The notes beneath the pieces were generated by a model. The model ran no database searches, was not told where the DNA came from, and saw only the letters and a list, made by a program, of their open reading frames with translations. This document shows positions 1 to 8,732 of a stretch of DNA of 64,000 bases, piece after piece (the first letter of the stretch is position 1; the number at the start of each line of letters is the position of its first letter). The stretch comes from Bacillota bacterium. GTDB taxonomy: Bacteria > Bacillota > Syntrophomonadia > Syntrophomonadales > Syntrophomonadaceae. Location: contig JAEWZB010000121.1 in the NCBI GenBank assembly GCA_023395515.1, positions 1 through 64,000 of the forward strand, read 5' to 3'. A program made the translations under genes and the position numbers.

Positions 1-473
1 GTGCAACCGTAGTTACTAAATATGGCCCGGTCAAAACTGATCATGTTTTATTTATCGCAGCAGGAGCTTTTCATATTAGCCAACCTTCAGATTTGATACC
101 TGAACTGCAAGGGAGATTCCCTATCCGCGTAGAGCTTGAAAGTCTAACTAAGGATGACTTAAAAAGGATATTAGTCGAGCCGCATAATGCTTTAACTAAA
201 CAATATACTGCTCTGATGTCGACCGAAAATGTTAAAGCATCATTTAGTGATGATGCCATAGATTATATAGCCGAAATGGCTTGGAAGGTCAATGATAAAA
301 CAGAGAATATCGGGGCTAGGAGACTACACACGGTAATGGAAAAGGTTTTGGAAGATTTATTGTTTGATTCTCCTTATAGGAGCGGAGAAGAAGTAGTTAT
401 TGATACCAATTATGTTGCTAGTAGACTAAAAAAGATAGTAGAGGATGACGATCTAAGCAGGTACATTTTGTAG
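1..473 (+). CDS. hslU: ATP-dependent protease ATPase subunit HslU (ClpY), 3' end only
   Basis: This is the C-terminal part of the AAA+ unfoldase that feeds substrates to the HslV/ClpQ peptidase in the cytoplasm. The open frame runs in from the left edge (first full codon at position 3) and ends at 473, giving about 156 residues. Visible family landmarks are the segment [12 protein letters not shown], then [18 protein letters not shown], and the sensor-2 type motif [19 protein letters not shown] near the C-terminus. The ATG at 93 is an internal methionine, not a start. It lies 11 bp upstream of codY, the same order as clpQ-clpY-codY in Bacillus. The Walker motifs lie outside the window. Confidence 0.95.
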   Translation, partial: ATVVTKYGPVKTDHVLFIAAGAFHISQPSDLIPELQGRFPIRVELESLTKDDLKRILVEPHNALTKQYTALMSTENVKASFSDDAIDYIAEMAWKVNDKTENIGARRLHTVMEKVLEDLLFDSPYRSGEEVVIDTNYVASRLKKIVEDDDLSRYIL

Positions 474-484
474 GAGGTATATAA

Positions 485-1273
485 ATGGAAAAGACTTTGC
501 TTGAAAAATCAAGAGCCATTAATAAGATATTACGGAAAATTGGTGGTAAACCGGTAGATTTTTTTGAAATTTCTGAGGTTTTATCTAAAAGTTTGGATTG
601 TAGTGTGTTCGTGGTGGGACGAAGAGGGCAAATCGGAGGCTATGCTTTTACAGAGGAGGCTTTTTGTACTGAGATCGAACAGCTTATGAGCCATTCGGAA
701 AGATTTCCAGAAAGTTTTAACCAAGAATTTCTGAACATTACCGAAACCAGAACTAATATTATTATAGAGGATGGTAGGAAGTGTCTATTTAACCCTAACA
801 ATGTTTCCTGCAATTGTGCCACTAGAATATGGTCTATAACTCCCGTTTTTGGGGGTGCAAGAAGAATTGGCACTTTAATCTTAATGAGAGAAACCCGGGA
901 ATTTACCGATGAAGATATTGTATTAGCAGAGTATGGAGCTATAGTTGTGGCTAATGAAATAATGCGTATGCGTTCGGAGCGGGTAGAGGAAGAAGCACGT
1001 AAAAAAGCTTCAGTACAGATTGCTTTAGCTACTTTATCTTATTCGGAAAAAGAAGCTATTGAACATATTATGGCTGAATTAAACGGTAAAGAAGGTTTAC
1101 TGGTAGCCAGCCGTATTGCGGACAAAGTAGGAATTACCCGTTCGGTTATTGTAAGTGCCTTACGTAAATTTGAAAGTGCCGGGGTAATTGAATCAAGATC
1201 ACTAGGAATGAAAGGTACCTATATTAAGGTTTTAAATGACTATTTATTTGAGGAACTAAATAAACAGAGTTAA
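485..1273 (+). CDS. codY: GTP/branched-chain-amino-acid-sensing global repressor CodY
   Basis: CodY represses nutrient-limitation genes when GTP and branched-chain amino acids are plentiful. In B. subtilis it also represses the fla/che operon. At 262 residues the protein has the usual family length. The N-terminal two thirds form the GAF ligand-binding domain, and the C-terminus carries the winged helix-turn-helix (ASRIADKVGITRSVIVSALR, then KFESAGVIESRSLGMKGTYI). A strong TAGGAGG ribosome site sits 7-12 bases before the ATG. The gene is probably cotranscribed with hslU and is followed by an intrinsic terminator, so it is separated from the flagellar operon it may regulate. Confidence 0.97.
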   Translation: MEKTLLEKSRAINKILRKIGGKPVDFFEISEVLSKSLDCSVFVVGRRGQIGGYAFTEEAFCTEIEQLMSHSERFPESFNQEFLNITETRTNIIIEDGRKCLFNPNNVSCNCATRIWSITPVFGGARRIGTLILMRETREFTDEDIVLAEYGAIVVANEIMRMRSERVEEEARKKASVQIALATLSYSEKEAIEHIMAELNGKEGLLVASRIADKVGITRSVIVSALRKFESAGVIESRSLGMKGTYIKVLNDYLFEELNKQS

Positions 1274-1367
1274 GGTTAAGTAAATTTTTTATTACTTGAA
1301 ATTAACAAAATAACCTTTGATTGCAGATTTTGTCAATGTAATTAGAATTTTAAAATTAATGGAAAAA

Positions 1368-1403
1368 ATATGACTAACTATGAAGTTGGTCATATTTTTT
1401 TTT
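1368..1403 (+). terminator. Intrinsic terminator after codY
   Basis: An 11-bp stem (ATATGACTAAC paired with GTTGGTCATAT, one G-T wobble) encloses a 6-base loop and runs directly into nine T residues. It lies 95 bases after the codY stop, so it should end the hslU-codY transcript before flgB. Confidence 0.85.
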
Positions 1404-1439
1404 AGGATAAAAAGTATATTTTGTTAACAGGTCTAGTTT

Positions 1440-1467
1440 TTGACCTAGTGGTATATATAATGATTAT
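1440..1467 (+). promoter_or_regulatory. Candidate promoter of the fla/che operon
   Basis: TTGACC at 1440-1445 is followed after 16 bases by GATTAT at 1462-1467, a weak sigma-A type pair. A nearer TATAAT at 1456-1461 is only 10 bases from the -35 box, and TATCAT at 1465-1470 would need a 19-base spacer, so the exact -10 is uncertain. It sits between the codY terminator and flgB, where the main operon promoter is expected. No sigma-D consensus was found here. Confidence 0.35.
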
Positions 1468-1483
1468 CATGGAATCAAATAAA

Positions 1484-1498
1484 AATATTCAGAAAAAA
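1484..1498 (+). promoter_or_regulatory. CodY operator (CodY box) upstream of flgB
   Basis: The 15-mer AATATTCAGAAAAAT matches the CodY consensus AATTTTCWGAAAATT at 13 of 15 positions. It lies about 20 bases downstream of the candidate -10 region and 108 bases before the flgB start, so bound CodY could block initiation or early elongation. The rest of the 1274-1606 gap is AT-rich. It holds the codY terminator, the candidate promoter, and a weak imperfect inverted repeat near 1501-1530. Confidence 0.6.
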
Positions 1499-1606
1499 TA
1501 GGTCTAAAATGACAAAAAAAGCTACTTTAGAGCAGGAAATATGTAAATATAAGTAGAAGTAAGCAGAATAGTAATTTGTATATTTATATTGATGGGAGTG
1601 TTTTAT

Positions 1607-2029
1607 ATGCTGGGAAAAATCTTTGATTCTCCCGCTTCCGTGCTTTTAAATAAATCAATGGATGTGGCCAGTCTGCGCAATACCGTAACGGCTAATAATA
1701 TTGCTAATAATAATACGCCGGATTTTAAAAGAAGAGAAGTTATTTTTGAAGATAAGCTGCAAGATACCCTATTAGCTAACCATAAGCCTTTAAACATGAG
1801 GATTACTAATAATCGTCATATTTTAATCCACTCCAATCATAATTTAGTTAATATGGAGCCGGAAATTCAGGAAATGAATGATCTTAGTTTTAGAAATGAT
1901 GGCAATAATGTTGATATTGATGTAGAATCAGCTAAGTTAGCCAAAAACAAGATATATTATGATTCTTTAACGCAAAGCCTGAGTAATGAATTTAGATTAC
2001 TCCGCTTAGCTATTACAGGAAGGGGTTAA
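1607..2029 (+). CDS. flgB: Flagellar proximal rod protein FlgB
   Basis: FlgB builds the proximal rod of the flagellar basal body and is exported by the flagellar type III system. The N-terminus carries the rod-protein signature TANNIANNNTPDFKRREV, and the C-terminal helix (AKNKIYYDSLTQSLSNEFRLLR) is the expected coiled-coil tail. The start chosen is the ATG at 1607, because GGGAG at 1594-1598 is 8 bases upstream. The upstream ATG at 1589 in the same frame has no ribosome site. The product is about 140 residues. It is the first gene of the fla/che operon, 4 bp ahead of flgC. Confidence 0.96.
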   Translation: MLGKIFDSPASVLLNKSMDVASLRNTVTANNIANNNTPDFKRREVIFEDKLQDTLLANHKPLNMRITNNRHILIHSNHNLVNMEPEIQEMNDLSFRNDGNNVDIDVESAKLAKNKIYYDSLTQSLSNEFRLLRLAITGRG

Positions 2030-2033
2030 ATAT

Positions 2034-2489
2034 ATGCGGTTTCTTAATTCTATCGATATAAGTGCTTCCGGTTTAACTGCCCAAAGGCTGCGGATGGATA
2101 CTATAGCTAATAATATGGCTAATGCTGAAACAACCCGCACTGAAAATGGGGAAGGACCATACCGCCGCCAGGTAGTAGTATTCGAAGCGCGTAACCCAAA
2201 TAGTAAGAAAAGCTTTAATACCGTTTTAAAGGATAAACTTGCTTATAATCCTCAAGGAGTCCGGGTCAAGGAAATAAGAAGCCTGGAAGAAAATGAATTA
2301 CCCTTTAGGAAAGTATATGATCCCTCTCACCCTGATGCAGACCAACAAGGCTATGTTAACTATCCTAATGTAAACATTGTGGAAGAAATGATAAATATGA
2401 TTGCTGCCACCAGGTCTTTCGAAGCTAATGCTAAAGTTATTGAAGCCACTAAAGGTATGGCCGTAAGGGCCTTAGAGATAGGTAGATAG
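2034..2489 (+). CDS. flgC: Flagellar proximal rod protein FlgC
   Basis: FlgC is the second proximal rod subunit, stacked on FlgB and FliE between the MS ring and the distal rod. The N-terminal motif reads DTIANNMANAETTRTENG, and the C-terminal heptad region contains NIVEEMINMIAATRSFEANA, typical of rod and hook proteins. The length of 151 residues is normal. The ATG follows AGGAAGGGG by a short spacer, and the gene begins 4 bp after flgB, so the two are probably translationally coupled. Confidence 0.96.
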   Translation: MRFLNSIDISASGLTAQRLRMDTIANNMANAETTRTENGEGPYRRQVVVFEARNPNSKKSFNTVLKDKLAYNPQGVRVKEIRSLEENELPFRKVYDPSHPDADQQGYVNYPNVNIVEEMINMIAATRSFEANAKVIEATKGMAVRALEIGR

Positions 2490-2502
2490 GAGAGGAAAAT
2501 CT

Positions 2503-2799
2503 GTGAAGATTAATACGCTTACTGCAAGTTTACCTCTTGATAATACAATAGTTAATGATAAAGTAACCTCAAATAATAAAGCTAGCTTTATGTCTTATTT
2601 AAAAGATGCTTTAAGTGAAGTTGATTTACTCCAAAAAGAAGCATCTGTTAGTGCTGCCCAACTAGTTTTAGGGGAGGAAGAATATTTGCATAACACAATG
2701 ATTGCTTATGAAAAAGCTAACCTGGCATTACAACTGACTATTGAAGTCAGAAATAAAATTGTAGAAGCATACCAGGAAATTATGAGAATCCAAATGTAG
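2503..2799 (+). CDS. fliE: Flagellar hook-basal body junction protein FliE
   Basis: FliE links the MS ring (FliF) to the proximal rod and is needed early for export. The 98-residue protein has the expected size. The conserved C-terminal half is visible as NTMIAYEKANLALQLTIEVR followed by NKIVEAYQEIMRIQM. The start is a GTG with AGGAGAGG about 8 bases upstream. It lies between flgC and fliF, 13 and 16 bp from its neighbours. Confidence 0.95.
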   Translation: MKINTLTASLPLDNTIVNDKVTSNNKASFMSYLKDALSEVDLLQKEASVSAAQLVLGEEEYLHNTMIAYEKANLALQLTIEVRNKIVEAYQEIMRIQM

Positions 2800-2815
2800 A
2801 TTTAGGAGTTAAGTA

Positions 2816-4447
2816 ATGGAGAGTTTTGTAAATAGACTAAACCAGTATGCAACAAATATCAAAGAACTTTGGAATAAGCTGTCATTAAATCAAAAAGTAT
2901 TAATTGCCGGCGGTGCAATGCTAATTATTGCTACCTTAGCCGTGTTGACTATTACTAGTGATCCTAACAGCGGTTATGAGGTGTTGTATACAGAGTTAGA
3001 TGATAAAGATGCAGCAGCTATGGTTGAGAAGCTAAATGAGGATAAGATTAGTTATAAGTTAGATGATAATGGCACCACTATTTTAGTACCTGCCCAAGAA
3101 AAGTATAAGGCCCGCCTTAATTTAGCCAGCCAAAATTTACCCCGGGGTGAAGCAGGGTTAGAATTGTTTTTGGAAAGTAGTTTTGGTGAAACCCAAACTG
3201 ATAAAAAGGTAAAATATCAGTCTGCCTTGCAAGGTGAATTAGCTAGAACTATTCAAGCCTTAGATAAGGTAAAAGCAGCTAAAGTTAACCTGGCCCTGCC
3301 TGAGGAATCTCTTTTTTCTGAAAAAGAAGCCTTGCCTAAAGCTTCTGTAGTTATAAGAACCCAGGATGGAGAAAGTTTGAACAACCGGGAAGTACAAGCA
3401 ATTATTAACTTAGTAGCTAACAGTATTGAGAAATTAGAAGCTGAAAATGTGGTAATAGTTGATCAAAATGGTACTCTTTTATCAGATAACCTATCCTCTT
3501 TACAGGCTAATAGTACCGAGCAAATTCAACTGCAAATGGCTATGAAAAAGCAGTATGAAAGGGAAAAAGAAACTGCTATTCAAACTATGCTGGATAAAAC
3601 TATAGGTCCTGATAATGCAGTGGTACGGGTGAATGCTGAACTAAACTTTGATGATAGAGAACAAGTAGATGAAAAGTATACCCATGACCCGGAAGGTCCT
3701 TTTGTTAGAAGTGAGCAAGTACTTAAAGAATCTACCAGTAATACCCAAAATCCTAATCTGCAAATACCAGGAACTGATAATAATATTCCCCAATATCAAG
3801 AAGTAGAAGGTCAAGGGGCGGGGGAATCTGCTTCCAACCGGAGTGATAAGACTACTAATTATGAGATAAATAGAACTGAAACCGTAACTAGATTTTCCCA
3901 GGGTGAAGTTAAGTATGATTATCTAACCGTATCCGTATTAGTAAACAATTCTGCCGTGGCTAATTCTAACCTGGGCCAAACCGAAGAAGCAAGAACAGAT
4001 ACAATTCGCAGTATAGTTGCTACTGCCTGTGGGTTAAGAGAGGATAGGTTCCAAGAAAATGTCCGGCTGGAAGATAATATTTCGGTGGCATTTATTGATT
4101 TTTTTGTGGAGCCGGTTCCCGAACCTAATCCTATCGGCGGACTCCAGGGTATATTAGCTTCGCCGTTAACTCCAGTTTTATTTGGAATCTTAGGCGTAAT
4201 AATTGTGCTCTTGGTCTTCCTGTTAATGCGCAGGAAACGGCAAACAGAAGAGCTGGCAGCAGAAGCAACCGGCTTTGAAGCGGTGGTGGAAGAAGAAATA
4301 AATTTAGAAGAATTAATTGATAAATCATTAACTCCGGAAGAAAAAGAACTGCAAAAGATTAAACAAGAAATTGATAAACTGATTAATAAAAACCCGGAAG
4401 ATGCAGCCCAAGTACTGAGAATCTGGCTGGCGGAAGATATGAGGTGA
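2816..4447 (+). CDS. fliF: Flagellar MS-ring protein FliF
   Basis: FliF forms the membrane-embedded MS ring that scaffolds the basal body and houses the export gate. The 543-residue protein shows one N-terminal membrane segment (around residues 28-48), the ring-building motif region with YEVLYTELDDKDAAAMVEKL, a large extracytoplasmic domain, and a second membrane segment near residues 440-465 (VLFGILGVIIVLLVFLLMRR). The acidic cytoplasmic tail ends in the FliG-binding segment AAQVLRIWLAEDMR. It ends 4 bp before fliG, consistent with a direct partner relationship. Confidence 0.97.
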   Translation: MESFVNRLNQYATNIKELWNKLSLNQKVLIAGGAMLIIATLAVLTITSDPNSGYEVLYTELDDKDAAAMVEKLNEDKISYKLDDNGTTILVPAQEKYKARLNLASQNLPRGEAGLELFLESSFGETQTDKKVKYQSALQGELARTIQALDKVKAAKVNLALPEESLFSEKEALPKASVVIRTQDGESLNNREVQAIINLVANSIEKLEAENVVIVDQNGTLLSDNLSSLQANSTEQIQLQMAMKKQYEREKETAIQTMLDKTIGPDNAVVRVNAELNFDDREQVDEKYTHDPEGPFVRSEQVLKESTSNTQNPNLQIPGTDNNIPQYQEVEGQGAGESASNRSDKTTNYEINRTETVTRFSQGEVKYDYLTVSVLVNNSAVANSNLGQTEEARTDTIRSIVATACGLREDRFQENVRLEDNISVAFIDFFVEPVPEPNPIGGLQGILASPLTPVLFGILGVIIVLLVFLLMRRKRQTEELAAEATGFEAVVEEEINLEELIDKSLTPEEKELQKIKQEIDKLINKNPEDAAQVLRIWLAEDMR

Positions 4448-4451
4448 GAAG

Positions 4452-5468
4452 ATGGCAACTGCAACAAAAAAAGCGTTAAACGGTAAACAAAAAGCTGCCA
4501 ATTTTTTAATTTTTCTAGGTCCGGAAAAGTCAGCCGAAATTTTTAAGCATATGAATGATGAAGAAATTGAACAGTTGACTTTGGAAATAGCTAATGTCAG
4601 GCAGGTGTCAACCGAAAAAGCGGACGAAATATACCGTGAATTCTTTGAAATGTGTATTGCCAGCCAATACATAGGGCAAGGCGGTATTTCTTATGCTAAA
4701 GAGATTTTGGAAAGGGCTTATGGCCAAGAAAAAACTATGGAGATAATCGGGCGTATTTCAGCTTCTCTGCAAGTCCGCCCCTTTGATTTTATGCGCAATA
4801 CCGAACCTTCGCAATTATTAAATTTTATTCAATCCGAACATCCACAAACTATTGCTCTGATACTAGCTTATTTAGCTCCGGAAAAAGCTTCGATTCTTTT
4901 ATCAGCTCTGCCCCCGGAAAGGCAATCCGATGTGGCTAAAAGAATAGCTATTATGGATACCACTTCCCCGGAAGTAATAAAAGAAGTGGAGCGGGTTTTA
5001 GAGCGTAAGCTGTCCTCCTTAGGACCTCAAGAAATGACAGTGGCGGGTGGTATAAAATCAGTAGTTGAAATAATTAACCGGGTGGATAGAGGAACTGAAA
5101 AAACTATCATGGAAGCCATGGAAGTTCAAGATCCTGAACTAGCCGAAGAAATTAAAAAACTGATGTTTGTATTTGAAGATATAGTTATTATTGACGACCG
5201 TTCTGTACAGCGGGTACTCAGAGAAGTTGAAAGTCAAGATCTGGCTTTAGCCTTAAAAGGAGCCAGCAATGAGGTGGCCCAGAAGATATTTGGCAATATG
5301 TCGCAAAGAGCTTCCGATATGCTGAAGGAAGATATAGAGTTTATGGGGCCGGTTAGACTGCGTGATGTAGAAGAAGCGCAACAAAGGATAGTAAATATAA
5401 TCAGACGGTTAGAAGATACCGGAGAAATTGTGGTAGCCAGAGGTGGAGGAGATGAAATAATTGTCTAA
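4452..5468 (+). CDS. fliG: Flagellar motor switch protein FliG
   Basis: FliG is the rotor protein that binds FliF, FliM and the stator and converts ion flow into torque. The 338-residue length is typical. Visible segments include the N-terminal FliF-binding region (KAANFLIFLGPEKSAEIFKH), the middle domain with EHPQTIALILAYL, and the C-terminal torque helix with MGPVRLRDVEEAQQRIVNII. The C-terminus has an unusual short Gly-rich end (ARGGGDEIIV). Its last 8 bases overlap the TTG start of fliH. Confidence 0.97.
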   Translation: MATATKKALNGKQKAANFLIFLGPEKSAEIFKHMNDEEIEQLTLEIANVRQVSTEKADEIYREFFEMCIASQYIGQGGISYAKEILERAYGQEKTMEIIGRISASLQVRPFDFMRNTEPSQLLNFIQSEHPQTIALILAYLAPEKASILLSALPPERQSDVAKRIAIMDTTSPEVIKEVERVLERKLSSLGPQEMTVAGGIKSVVEIINRVDRGTEKTIMEAMEVQDPELAEEIKKLMFVFEDIVIIDDRSVQRVLREVESQDLALALKGASNEVAQKIFGNMSQRASDMLKEDIEFMGPVRLRDVEEAQQRIVNIIRRLEDTGEIVVARGGGDEIIV

Positions 5469-6264
5469 AATTATTAAGAATTCATCTTTATCATCCAAAC
5501 CTAAGCTTATTGAACTTACCGATTTACAAGAACTAAAAAAAACTTTAACGGCTAGCTTGGCTAGCCATGATAATAATAATTATTTAAATGAAATAAACGC
5601 GTTAAAAGCCGAAGGTGAGCAGATTCTAAAAGAGACTGAACAAATGGTTTTTGAGCTTCTGGAAAGGGCCCGAGGGGAAGCTAAAGAAATAATACTAAAT
5701 GCCCAAGAAGAAGCTGATGTTATACGCAATGAAGTTTTTCAAGAAGTTAAATTACTAAGAGAGGAAGCGAAGACTTCCGGGTACGAAGAAGGATTAAAAC
5801 TAATTCATGCCGAGATTGAAGCTGACCGGCAAAGAGCCCTGGAACAAAATGAACTTATCATAGAGGAAGCTCGTCAAACTAAGTTAAGCATGCTAAGAAG
5901 TGTGGAAGCGGATATGGTCAGACTAGTTATAGCTGTGACTAAAAAGGTTATAGCTAATGAGTTATCTACCAATCCGAATTTAATAATAAATATTGTCAGA
6001 GATGCGATTAGTTATTTAGATAGTCCTGAAAATATAAAGGTTTATGTTAATCCGGCCCAGTTAGATAATTTATTACGATTAATGGAGGAAGAGACTTTAA
6101 CTGATATTGGCAGTAAGGAGATTAATGCCGAAGCCAAAGGGGATGCCAGAGTTTCTTGCGGCAGTTGTCTCATTGAAAGTGATAATGGATCTGTTGATGC
6201 CCGTATAGAAACTAAGCTGGATATTATTGAACAAGGTTTACAGGAAGTATCAGGAGATGAGTAA
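5461..6264 (+). CDS. fliH: Flagellar export ATPase regulator FliH
   Basis: FliH is the peripheral stalk of the flagellar export ATPase, holding FliI and docking it to the C-ring and FlhA. The protein is 267 residues, with a long glutamate/alanine-rich helix (about residues 45-130, e.g. GEAKEIILNAQEEADVIRNE) and a conserved C-terminal domain (RDAISYLDSPENIKVYVNP). The start is a TTG overlapping the fliG stop by 8 bases, with GGTGGAGGAG upstream. No better start exists in this frame. Confidence 0.92.
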   Translation: MSKIIKNSSLSSKPKLIELTDLQELKKTLTASLASHDNNNYLNEINALKAEGEQILKETEQMVFELLERARGEAKEIILNAQEEADVIRNEVFQEVKLLREEAKTSGYEEGLKLIHAEIEADRQRALEQNELIIEEARQTKLSMLRSVEADMVRLVIAVTKKVIANELSTNPNLIINIVRDAISYLDSPENIKVYVNPAQLDNLLRLMEEETLTDIGSKEINAEAKGDARVSCGSCLIESDNGSVDARIETKLDIIEQGLQEVSGDE

Positions 6265-7588
6265 AGCGGCTGAAGTGAAAAATTTCCATAAATATTTTGA
6301 AGTTTTGGACCGTATATCGGCTTGCCAACTGAAAGGCAAGATTTCCCAAGCTATCGGGCTAACTATCGAAGCTACCGGATCCCGGGTGAGTTTAGGTGAG
6401 CTTTGTTTTATAAGAACAAATTTTGCGGATAGAAAAGAGATACCAGCCGAAGTAGTAGGCTTTAAAGATAATACTATTCTGTTGATGCCTCTAGGTAATC
6501 TGGAGGGAATAGGGCCGGGTAGTGAGTTAATCGCTACGGGTACTACCCTAAGAGTTAATGTGGGACTGGAACTGCAAGGCCGGGTTCTGGACGGTATGGG
6601 ACAGCCCCTAGATGATAAAGGCCGAATAAAGACTAATATTAGTTATCCGGTCATGAACCAGCCCCCTAGTCCTTTAAAGAGAAAAAGAATAACTGAAGTG
6701 CTGCCGGTAGGAGTTAAAGCTATAGACGGGCTTATTACGGTGGGCAGAGGTCAAAGAATAGGGATTATGGCCGGTAGTGGGGTAGGTAAAAGTACCCTGA
6801 TGGGTATGATTGCCAGAAATACTGAAGCAGATATTAATGTTATAGCCCTAATCGGGGAAAGAGGCCGAGAAGTCAGAGAATTTCTGGAAAGAGATTTAGG
6901 TGAAGAAGGACTGGCTAAATCAGTAGTAGTTGTAGCAACTTCTGATCAGCCGGCTTTAGTTAGATTAAAAGGGGCCTTTGTAGCTACCAGTATTGCTGAA
7001 TATTTTAGGGACCAGGGTAAGGATGTTCTGCTTTTAATGGATTCCTTGACTAGATTTGCCTTAGCTCAACGTGAGGTAGGTCTGGCGATTGGTGAACCTC
7101 CGGCTACCCGAGGTTATACCCCTTCGGTATTTGCTTTATTACCCCGTTTATTAGAAAGAGCAGGTACTTCCGAACAGGGTACAATTACCGGCCTATACAC
7201 AGTTCTGGTTGAAGGTGATGACATGAACGAACCTATTACCGATGCGGTAAGAGGTATTGTTGACGGGCATATTGTTTTAAGCCGCCATATGGCAGCCATG
7301 AATATATATCCGGCCATAAGTGTAAATGACAGTATAAGCCGGGTAATGATAGATTTAGTTCCCGATGAGCATTTGCAAATAGCTAATAAATTCAGAAGTG
7401 TTTTAGCTACTTATGAGGAAGCTAAAGATTTAATTGAAATAGGGGCTTATAAAAAAGGTTCCAATCCCCTGATTGACGAATCAATCACTTTAATCGAAAA
7501 ATGTCGTAGTTTTATTAAACAAGAGGTTTATCAGGAGGCTAAGTATAATGACACCTTGGAATTTTTAAAACAAGCAACCAGCAGGTAG
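6257..7588 (+). CDS. fliI: Flagellum-specific export ATPase FliI
   Basis: FliI is the F1-beta-like ATPase that energises and unfolds type III export substrates at the base of the flagellum. The 443-residue protein shows the Walker A loop MAGSGVGKSTLMG, the Walker B strand DVLLLMDSLTRFA and the conserved AIGEPPATRGYTPSVFALLP. The start is taken at the ATG at 6257, with AGGAAG 9 bases upstream. This gives an 8-bp overlap with fliH. A TTG 30 bases further upstream is in frame but lacks a ribosome site. Confidence 0.97.
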   Translation: MSKAAEVKNFHKYFEVLDRISACQLKGKISQAIGLTIEATGSRVSLGELCFIRTNFADRKEIPAEVVGFKDNTILLMPLGNLEGIGPGSELIATGTTLRVNVGLELQGRVLDGMGQPLDDKGRIKTNISYPVMNQPPSPLKRKRITEVLPVGVKAIDGLITVGRGQRIGIMAGSGVGKSTLMGMIARNTEADINVIALIGERGREVREFLERDLGEEGLAKSVVVVATSDQPALVRLKGAFVATSIAEYFRDQGKDVLLLMDSLTRFALAQREVGLAIGEPPATRGYTPSVFALLPRLLERAGTSEQGTITGLYTVLVEGDDMNEPITDAVRGIVDGHIVLSRHMAAMNIYPAISVNDSISRVMIDLVPDEHLQIANKFRSVLATYEEAKDLIEIGAYKKGSNPLIDESITLIEKCRSFIKQEVYQEAKYNDTLEFLKQATSR

Positions 7589-7596
7589 GGATATAG

Positions 7597-8025
7597 ATGC
7601 ATAAGTTTGTATTTAAGCTGCAAAGAAAGTTGGATATTTCTAAACGTCAAGAAAAGATGGCCAGTGAGCATTTGGCTTTAAGGATGCAGGAAAGAAATGC
7701 CATTATAGATAATATTAATACCCAACTGGCTAGATTAAATGGCTTTGAAACCTCCATAAGAACATTACCATTTAAAAAAACTTTAGTTATTAAAGATTAT
7801 CTGCCGGTCATAAGAAATCATATAAAAGATTTGCATATAGAACTAGCCAAAGCTGAGGAAAGAGTGGAAACGGCCAGAAACATTTTACTGGAATGTAAAA
7901 AAGAAACTAAAACCTTGGTTAAATTACGAGAGAATGAGTGGAAAAAGTATTTGCAGGAACTTAATTTAGAGGAACAAAAAGAAATAGATGAAATAGCTAT
8001 TAATAATCATTTTAGAAGCAACTAA
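7597..8025 (+). CDS. fliJ: Flagellar export chaperone FliJ
   Basis: FliJ is the coiled-coil central stalk of the export ATPase and a chaperone-cycling factor. The 142-residue product is highly charged and predicted almost entirely helical (LQRKLDISKRQEKMASEHLA at the N-terminus, ENEWKKYLQELNLEEQKEID at the C-terminus). Sequence conservation in this family is low, so the call rests on length, coiled-coil character and its position 8 bp after fliI. Confidence 0.88.
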   Translation: MHKFVFKLQRKLDISKRQEKMASEHLALRMQERNAIIDNINTQLARLNGFETSIRTLPFKKTLVIKDYLPVIRNHIKDLHIELAKAEERVETARNILLECKKETKTLVKLRENEWKKYLQELNLEEQKEIDEIAINNHFRSN

Positions 8026-8046
8026 CCTGACATTGGGGTGTAGATA

Positions 8047-8634
8047 ATGGGCAACCTGCTTAAAATTTTAGTATCGATCATATTATTTTTGCTTTTAGCA
8101 GCAGGAATTTTATACTTATTATTTTATCTTGATATATTAAAGCCACCGGCTTTTTTATCCGATATACCTGTGATAGGAAAAATAATTACTACTGATGAAA
8201 AAAACCAGCCACCACCAAAACCAGATAAAGAAACTTTAGTTCAACAAGAGAATAATAATTTAAAAGAGACGGTAGAAAAAAAGAATGAGGAACTAAAAGA
8301 GCTGCAATCAGAAAATCAAGAATTAGAACAACAACTGCAAACCTTAGCCGAAAGCGAAGATAAACTAAAAGATGAAATAGTGAATTTGAATGAACAATTA
8401 ATTGACCTTAAGACTTTAAAAGATAATCAAACTGCTGCTTATAAAGATATGGCCAAGTATTATGCGGAAATGAATGCTAAAGATGCGGCTGATATTATTT
8501 CCCGCTTAGAAATGGAACATATTATCGGCATACTTAACCATATGAGTGCTGATCTGGTAGCAGATATATTACAAAATATGGACAAAGATAAAGCGGCCGA
8601 AGTAACTAAAAAAATGTTGGTAGTCAGTCCCTGA
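8047..8634 (+). CDS. YlxF/MotE-like membrane protein of the flagellar operon
   Basis: The 195-residue protein has one N-terminal membrane segment (residues about 5-28, LLKILVSIILFLLLAAGILY). A proline/lysine linker and a long coiled coil (about 70-125, rich in E, K, L and Q) follow. The C-terminus is an MgtE-N-like domain (MNAKDAADIISRLEMEHIIG). This architecture and its place between fliJ and fliK match YlxF of B. subtilis and the MotE family. MotE acts as a motility chaperone for MotC in rhizobia. The function in Firmicutes is not settled, and a role in stabilising motor or export proteins is an inference. Confidence 0.8.
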   Translation: MGNLLKILVSIILFLLLAAGILYLLFYLDILKPPAFLSDIPVIGKIITTDEKNQPPPKPDKETLVQQENNNLKETVEKKNEELKELQSENQELEQQLQTLAESEDKLKDEIVNLNEQLIDLKTLKDNQTAAYKDMAKYYAEMNAKDAADIISRLEMEHIIGILNHMSADLVADILQNMDKDKAAEVTKKMLVVSP

Positions 8635-8655
8635 TTAAGCAGATGCAATTATACA

Positions 8656-8703
8656 CAAGGGGCTAAGAGTAAGGATTTCTAAGTCCTTACCCTTAACCCC
8701 TTG
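8656..8703 (+). other. Long intercistronic hairpin before fliK
   Basis: Two 20-base arms (8656-8675 and 8684-8703) pair at 18 of 20 positions plus wobbles around an 8-base loop. No T-run follows, so it is not a standard terminator. It lies between the motE-like gene and fliK and ends 17 bases before the fliK ribosome site. It may be an RNA-processing, stability or translation-control element. Confidence 0.75.
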
Positions 8704-8732
8704 TTAAGGGAGATTATGTAAAGGAGGTGAAT

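Noticed and set aside
1440..1461. TTGACC with TATAAT as a standard sigma-A promoter
   Set aside because: The spacer is only 10 bases, too short for sigma-A. Only the looser 16-base pairing was kept, with low confidence.
3919..4467. Minus-strand ORF of 182 codons opposite the 3' end of fliF
   Set aside because: It is antisense to conserved fliF codons, with serine-rich composition typical of a reverse-complement shadow.
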